A stretch of DNA of 37,880 nucleotides from Chromatiales bacterium (GTDB lineage: Bacteria; Pseudomonadota; Gammaproteobacteria; JAGRCI01). A program made the translations under genes and the position numbers. The notes below the pieces were generated by a model. The model was not told the DNA's origin. It ran no database searches and was given only the letters and a program-made list of their open reading frames with translations. Below, in pieces: positions 33,825 to 37,880 of this stretch (positions are counted from its first letter, which is position 1; the number at the start of each line of letters is the position of its first letter). The stretch spans positions 1-37,880 of the forward strand of contig JAGRGI010000159.1 of the NCBI GenBank assembly GCA_020445565.1, in the 5' to 3' direction.

Positions 33825-34391
33825 CTACATCTTCTGACGAATGGTGAATGCGCCGCGGATGTCGCCCGGCAGAAAACCGCGTGCCTGGTCGTCCGGGTAA
33901 AGGCCGTAGAGCTTGTCCGACACGTCTTTCTTGATGCCCGGGCCGTGGCAGACCACACAGACGCCGCGTAGCGGGATCGCCTTCATGTAGCGGAATTCCT
34001 TGCCGCCCTCGGTTTCGACTATTTCGTAGTGCTCCAGCTTGGCGGCGTCCTCTCCGGCGGCCTTGCGTTTGGCGAAATTCTCCATGACGGCGGTTTCCCA
34101 GGCGTCGGGGGCGTTTTTCGGGTTGCGGATCTTGAGACTGGTGCGTCCTATGTCCATGCCTTGTTGTTCGGCTACCTTGTGAGTCAGGGGTAGTGCCTGT
34201 TCGTTACAGGTTACTATGGCATTCAGCGGCCCGCCTTTTTGTACCGCGCCTTCCATAATGCCGACCAGTTCCTTCATCAATGCCTGGGTTGCATCGCGGC
34301 TTTGGGCTGCGCGGGCCTCCAGGTCATCGGCAACAGCGATGTTTGAAACGAACACGCCTGCCGCGAATAGAATCGAACCCAGCGATTTCAT
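33825..34391 (-). CDS. DUF3365 (Tll0287-like) periplasmic c-type haem protein
   Basis: 188 residues with a Sec signal peptide (MKSLGSILFAAGVFVSNIAVA, cut before DDLEA). A helical N-terminal part is followed by a PAS-like DUF3365 domain with IVTCNEQALPLTHKVA (Cys62) and the single haem-attachment site CVVCH at residues 145-149. The end RGFLPGDIRGAFTIRQ is typical. In cyanobacterial Tll0287, as I recall, the haem iron has a cysteine as an unusual axial ligand; Cys62 is the only other cysteine here and would fill that role. The ATG at 34389-34391 is taken because the signal peptide begins there. Likely a redox or gas sensor, or an electron carrier. Confidence 0.88.
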   Translation of the reverse strand: MKSLGSILFAAGVFVSNIAVADDLEARAAQSRDATQALMKELVGIMEGAVQKGGPLNAIVTCNEQALPLTHKVAEQQGMDIGRTSLKIRNPKNAPDAWETAVMENFAKRKAAGEDAAKLEHYEIVETEGGKEFRYMKAIPLRGVCVVCHGPGIKKDVSDKLYGLYPDDQARGFLPGDIRGAFTIRQKM

Positions 34392-34465
34392 CTTATCGTT
34401 CCCCCGTTGGGTGGATGGATTGCCCGCACTGTCACGCGGACGAAAAGCCAATTGAAGTTTAGTGA

Positions 34466-35008
34466 CTATATCGATCGACGGATTGTCTGGCCATCGGCCC
34501 GTTGATCGTACTGCCTGATGCCCCTTTGTCTGCGCCGAACCCATAGCGCTGTTGCCAGCAACCAGAGGGGAATCTCGTACAGTAACGCGGGTGCCGCATG
34601 TTTCATCATCGTCAGCGGGTCGGCCCAGCCCGGATTGTTTTGCTCCGCAGACAGCAGATTGAAGGGGGACCACACGGTATCGGTGATCGGCCACAGCCAG
34701 GCAACGCCGATGCCGTTGCTTGGGTTGCTATCCAGAGCGGAGTCGATCAGCAGGTGGGAAAGGACGCCCAACCCGACCGCAAATCCGGCACCCCGGTTGT
34801 GCACGGCGATACCCGCGGCCAACGCAGCGATGACTGCGAATCCAAGGCTGTGGGTGACACCGCGGTGCAATTCGTTGAACCCGTCCATAGCCAGAAATGC
34901 AAAATCGACGTCGGGTAGTACGGCGCCGACCAGGAGCGCCAAGGCGATAGGTCTGCTGCGTTTTTCGCCGAGCAGGTAGCCAACGGCCCCATGCCCCAGC
35001 GGTGTCAT
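34466..35008 (-). CDS. YdjM/DUF457-type membrane-bound metal-dependent hydrolase
   Basis: 180-residue inner-membrane protein with the histidine/aspartate motifs of the YdjM-like (DUF457) family: PLGHGAVGYLLG, LPDVDF, HRGVTHSLGF and LSHLLIDSALD, separated by hydrophobic spans. These four motifs suggest a metal site at the membrane surface. WPITDTVWSPF is also conserved. In E. coli ydjM is LexA-controlled; I see no obvious LexA site here. Biochemical activity of the family is not established. Confidence 0.85.
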   Translation of the reverse strand: MTPLGHGAVGYLLGEKRSRPIALALLVGAVLPDVDFAFLAMDGFNELHRGVTHSLGFAVIAALAAGIAVHNRGAGFAVGLGVLSHLLIDSALDSNPSNGIGVAWLWPITDTVWSPFNLLSAEQNNPGWADPLTMMKHAAPALLYEIPLWLLATALWVRRRQRGIRQYDQRADGQTIRRSI

Positions 35009-35122
35009 AGCCGAACCCCCTGCGGCAATTGGGTACGCAGGTGCGAATGTACTACGCTGTTAGCGGAAGCAATGCGGATTACGGCTAGAGACCGACAATT
35101 ATTAACAATATGGGGTATGGTC

Positions 35123-36139
35123 ATGGGTGTTCGAGTAGTTTGTTGTCTGCTGTTTGCGGGACTGCTGACCGCCTGCGGTGGTGGGGACGCCCCTGCCGAC
35201 AAGGGCAAGGCGGATGCCAAGCCCATCCTGCTGAAATTCTCCCATGTGGTCGCCGAAAACACGCCGAAGGGTAAAATGGCGATTCGTTTCAAGGAGTTGG
35301 TCGAAAAGCGTTTGGCCGGTCGGGTCAAGGTCGAAGTGTATCCCAATTCCCAGCTGTTCGGTGACAACAACGTTCTCGAAGCCATGCTGTTGGGGGACGT
35401 GCAACTGGCCGCTCCAGCGCTATCGAAGTTCGAGAATTACTCTCCGGCCTTGCAGCTTTTCGATTTGCCTTTTCTGTTCCGCGACATGCAGGCGGTGGAT
35501 CGGTTCCAAGGTGGACCGGCGGGTCGTGCCCTGTTGGGCAGTCTTTCCTCCAAGGGCCTTGTGGGACTGGGATATCTGCACAATGGCATGAAACAACTGT
35601 CCGCCAACCAGCCCTTGCGCGTGCCCTCTGACGCCAATGGTAAAAAGTTCCGCATCATGACTTCGGATGTGTTGGCCGCGCAGTTCGAAGCGGTGGATGC
35701 GGTGCCGTTGAAAAAACCCTTCTCGGAGGTGTTCACGCTGTTGCAGACCAAGGCTATCGACGGTCAGGAGAATACCTGGTCGAACATCTACTCCAAGAAA
35801 TTCTACGAGGTGCAGGAGTACATCACCGAATCGAACCACGGCGTCCTGGACTATCTGGTGGTTAGTTCGGCGGCGTTTTGGAACGGACTGCCCGATGACG
35901 TGCGCGATGGCTTGGCCGGCGCGTTGGATGAGGCCATCGCCTACGGCAATCAAGTGGCCCTGGACAAGGCTGTGGAAGACAAGAAGGCCATTGCCGACTC
36001 GGGCCGTTCCACCATCATCGAACTGACCGACGATGAGCGCGCGCAGTGGGTGGAAGCCATGAAGCCGGTTTGGATGCAGTTCGAAAAGATCGTGGGCAAG
36101 GACAATATCGAGGCCGCCGTGGCCGCGAACAAACGTTAA
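35123..36139 (+). CDS. dctP: TRAP transporter substrate-binding protein DctP, lipoprotein form
   Basis: 338-residue DctP-type receptor for a carboxylate-like substrate. The first 18 residues (MGVRVVCCLLFAGLLTAC) form a lipoprotein signal with lipobox LTAC, so the mature protein is probably anchored by Cys18. The DctP core shows ILLKFSHVVAENTPKGKMA, VEVYPNSQLFGDN, LPFLF, GLVGLGYLHNGMKQLS and KFRIMTS; the arginine in KFRIM is the usual carboxylate-binding residue. The ATG at 35123 fits GGGG at 35112-35115; the ATG at 35117 is too close. dctQ follows 4 nt later. Substrate unknown; C4-dicarboxylates are only a default guess. Confidence 0.92.
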   Translation: MGVRVVCCLLFAGLLTACGGGDAPADKGKADAKPILLKFSHVVAENTPKGKMAIRFKELVEKRLAGRVKVEVYPNSQLFGDNNVLEAMLLGDVQLAAPALSKFENYSPALQLFDLPFLFRDMQAVDRFQGGPAGRALLGSLSSKGLVGLGYLHNGMKQLSANQPLRVPSDANGKKFRIMTSDVLAAQFEAVDAVPLKKPFSEVFTLLQTKAIDGQENTWSNIYSKKFYEVQEYITESNHGVLDYLVVSSAAFWNGLPDDVRDGLAGALDEAIAYGNQVALDKAVEDKKAIADSGRSTIIELTDDERAQWVEAMKPVWMQFEKIVGKDNIEAAVAANKR

Positions 36140-36143
36140 ACCG

Positions 36144-36689
36144 ATGATTCGGCTGTTGCACGCGGTGGAGGAGGGATTCCTTTCCCTGCTGCTGGTCGCG
36201 ATGACGCTGCTGGTATTTGTCGAAGTGCTGATGCGCTTTGTCTTCAACACGGGTATCGCCTGGGCGCAGGAACTCACCCTATATCTCTCCGCCTGGTTCG
36301 TGTTGCTGGGGGCCGCTTACGGCATACGTGTGCACGCCCACATTGGCGTCGACGCCGTGGTGAAGCTGTTGCCCGGCACTTTGCGTCGCGCCATTGCGGC
36401 TATTGCGCTGCTGTTGTGTCTGGTGTACTGCGGGCTGTTCCTGGCGGGTTCCTGGACCTATCTCTCCAAGATGTTTCTGATTGGAATCGAACTGGACGAT
36501 CTGCCGGTTCCCAAATGGGTTGCCCAGGGGCCCTTGCTGGTGGGTTTTGCTCTGTTGCTGGTGCGCTTTCTTGAGCTGCTATGGGCCGTGTACAAGGGGA
36601 CGTCGTTGGGGTTCGACTGCCACGATGAGGCCAGGGAGAGTCTGCAGATCGCCGATCAACTGAAGAAGGACGGGGGGGGTAGCGCGTGA
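36144..36689 (+). CDS. dctQ: TRAP transporter small permease DctQ
   Basis: 181-residue four-span membrane protein. LLVAMTLLVFVEVLMRFVFNTGIAWAQELTLYL contains the family pattern EVLMRFVFN...W.QEL..YL within spans 1-2. LGAAYGIRVHAHIGVDAVVKLLP completes the signature. The C-terminal ~35 residues are cytoplasmic and polar. It shares 4 nt with dctM (GTGA), indicating translational coupling. Confidence 0.94.
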   Translation: MIRLLHAVEEGFLSLLLVAMTLLVFVEVLMRFVFNTGIAWAQELTLYLSAWFVLLGAAYGIRVHAHIGVDAVVKLLPGTLRRAIAAIALLLCLVYCGLFLAGSWTYLSKMFLIGIELDDLPVPKWVAQGPLLVGFALLLVRFLELLWAVYKGTSLGFDCHDEARESLQIADQLKKDGGGSA

Positions 36690-37880
36690 CCACACTGGCC
36701 CTGTTCCTGATGCTGTTCGGATTCATCTTCATGGGCATGCCCATCTCCGTGGCGTTGGGTCTGTCCAGCATTGTCACTATACTGCTGTTTTCCGATGATT
36801 CGTTGGCTTCCATCGCGCTGAAGCTGTTCGAGGCCCTGTCGGAGCATTACACCCTGCTGGCGATTCCGTTCTTTATCTTGTCGTCGGCGTTTCTCTCCAC
36901 TGGCGGTGTCGCCAGACGGTTGATTCGCTTTGCCATCGATTGCGTCGGGCATATTCGTGGCGGTCTGGCGATGGCATCGGTGATGGCCTGCATGTTGTTT
37001 GCGGCGGTTTCCGGCTCTTCGCCAGCGACGGTGGCGGCGATTGGCACTATCGTGATCGCGGGTATGGTCAAGGCGGGTTACCCGGAATCTTTCGCAGCCG
37101 GGGTGATCGCCAACGCCGGTACCCTGGGTATTCTGATTCCTCCCTCCATTGTCATGTTGGTCTACGCGGCGGCTACCGAGGTGTCTGCGGCGCGCATGTT
37201 CATGGCCGGTTTCCTGCCGGGACTGCTGATGGGGCTGATACTCATGGTCGCCATTTACATCGTCGCCCGTGTGCGGCATTTGCCAGCGCAACCCTGGCCT
37301 GGGTTCAAGGCGCTCTTGCGTTCCGGTTTTTCCGCCTCAGGCGGCCTGATGCTCATCGTCATCGTGCTAGGTTCGATCTACGGCGGTATCGCCAGCCCTA
37401 CGGAGGCAGCGGCGGTAGCGGCGGTGTATGCCTTTCTGATCGCCGTGTTCGGCTACCGTGACATCGGTCCTTTGAAGGGTGTGCCATGGCTCAGGGCCGA
37501 TGAGCCCTTGTATCGTGCCGTGTTTCGTAACGGGGCTTGGATTTCCTGGGGAATGCTGCGTGCGCCCTTTCATCCCGAGGTACGGGCTACCGTACTGGAT
37601 GCGGCGAAGGTCAGCATCATGCTGCTGTTCATCATTGCCAATGCCATGCTGTTCGCCCATGTGCTTACCACCGAACGCATTCCCCACGTCATCGCCGAGA
37701 CCATCGTTCACTGGGGGTTGTCCACGTGGCTGTTTCTGGTGGTAGTGAATCTTTTGCTGTTGGCTGCGGGCAATTTTATGGAGCCCTCGGCGATATTGCT
37801 GATCATGGCGCCGATCCTGTTTCCCATTGCCATGGAGTTGGGTATCGATCCAGTACATCTGGGCATCATCATGGTGGTGA
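36686..37880 (+). CDS. dctM: TRAP transporter large permease DctM (3' end outside window)
   Basis: At least 398 codons, open to the right edge. The GTG at 36686 overlaps the dctQ stop codon, with a G-rich ribosome-binding site just upstream. Family segments: FIFMGMPISVALGL, HYTLLAIPFFILSSAFLS, GGLAMASVMACMLFAAVSGSSPATVAAIG, ANAGTLGILIPPSI and GGIASPTEAAAVAAVYAF. Between the usual central helices there is an extra polar stretch of about 35 residues (around 262-300, containing PWLRADEPLYRAVF) that short DctM proteins lack. The last visible motif is NFMEPSAILLIMAPILFPIA. It moves substrate inward using a sodium gradient, together with dctQ and dctP. Confidence 0.95.
   Translation, partial: MTTLALFLMLFGFIFMGMPISVALGLSSIVTILLFSDDSLASIALKLFEALSEHYTLLAIPFFILSSAFLSTGGVARRLIRFAIDCVGHIRGGLAMASVMACMLFAAVSGSSPATVAAIGTIVIAGMVKAGYPESFAAGVIANAGTLGILIPPSIVMLVYAAATEVSAARMFMAGFLPGLLMGLILMVAIYIVARVRHLPAQPWPGFKALLRSGFSASGGLMLIVIVLGSIYGGIASPTEAAAVAAVYAFLIAVFGYRDIGPLKGVPWLRADEPLYRAVFRNGAWISWGMLRAPFHPEVRATVLDAAKVSIMLLFIIANAMLFAHVLTTERIPHVIAETIVHWGLSTWLFLVVVNLLLLAAGNFMEPSAILLIMAPILFPIAMELGIDPVHLGIIMVV

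Overview
The window is about 38 kb of chromosomal DNA from a GC-rich gammaproteobacterium. The gene content and conserved gene order (tgt-yajC-secDF, a lol/comEC/exbBD/lpxK/kdsB block, rpsF-rpsR-DUF2232-rplI, rpoZ-spoT-ridA) point to Gammaproteobacteria. The c-type haem protein and the overall flavour suggest a Chromatiales or other sulfur-oxidiser-like lineage, but that placement is inference. I see no tRNA, rRNA, CRISPR array, insertion sequence or phage gene. Both ends are cut inside genes (tgt on the left, a TRAP dctM on the right).

Layout. 1-3727: tgt 3' end, yajC, secD, secF (queuosine tRNA modification, Sec translocon motor). 3930-5539: a secreted peptidoglycan-binding-domain protein and two small membrane proteins. 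5682-7060 (minus): pdxB preceded by a short single-span membrane protein. 7386-9756 (minus): a small secreted protein, aguA and aguB (agmatine to putrescine), then a short secreted ORF. 9989-13907: two LolC/LolE-type paralogues separated by sfsA, then lolD. 13904-20098: a DUF2062 gene convergent with lolD, then comEC, exbB, exbD, lpxK, a Trm112-like gene and kdsB (DNA uptake, envelope energisation, lipid A and Kdo supply). 20634-22173: a helix-turn-helix/coiled-coil protein and a 2Fe-2S flavin-reductase-like protein whose cofactor motifs are altered. 22482-24584: rpsF, rpsR, a DUF2232 membrane protein and rplI. 24617-26114 (minus): a rhodanese and an Sfp-type phosphopantetheinyl transferase.

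The most unusual region is 26381-29836 on the minus strand, a tight four-gene operon. It encodes a membrane-anchored FHA/TPR protein, a chimera with an ExbD/TolR-type proton-channel helix, about 265 residues of coiled coil and an OmpA peptidoglycan-binding domain, an ExbB/MotA-type channel subunit, and a GNAT acetyltransferase. It looks like a proton-driven stator that reaches the cell wall and carries a phospho-threonine-reading cytoplasmic partner. It does not match Tol-Pal, Ton, Mot or Zorya composition. A promoter-like sequence and an 18-bp perfect palindrome lie in the divergent gap between it and rpoZ.

30090-33675: rpoZ, spoT, ridA and a DUF2058 gene. 33825-35008 (minus): a DUF3365 single-haem protein and a YdjM/DUF457-type membrane protein. 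35123 to the end: a TRAP transporter (lipoprotein-type DctP, DctQ, partial DctM).

All calls come from reading the sequence and recognising motifs. No database search was run, and promoter, terminator and small-ORF calls are weaker than the main gene calls.
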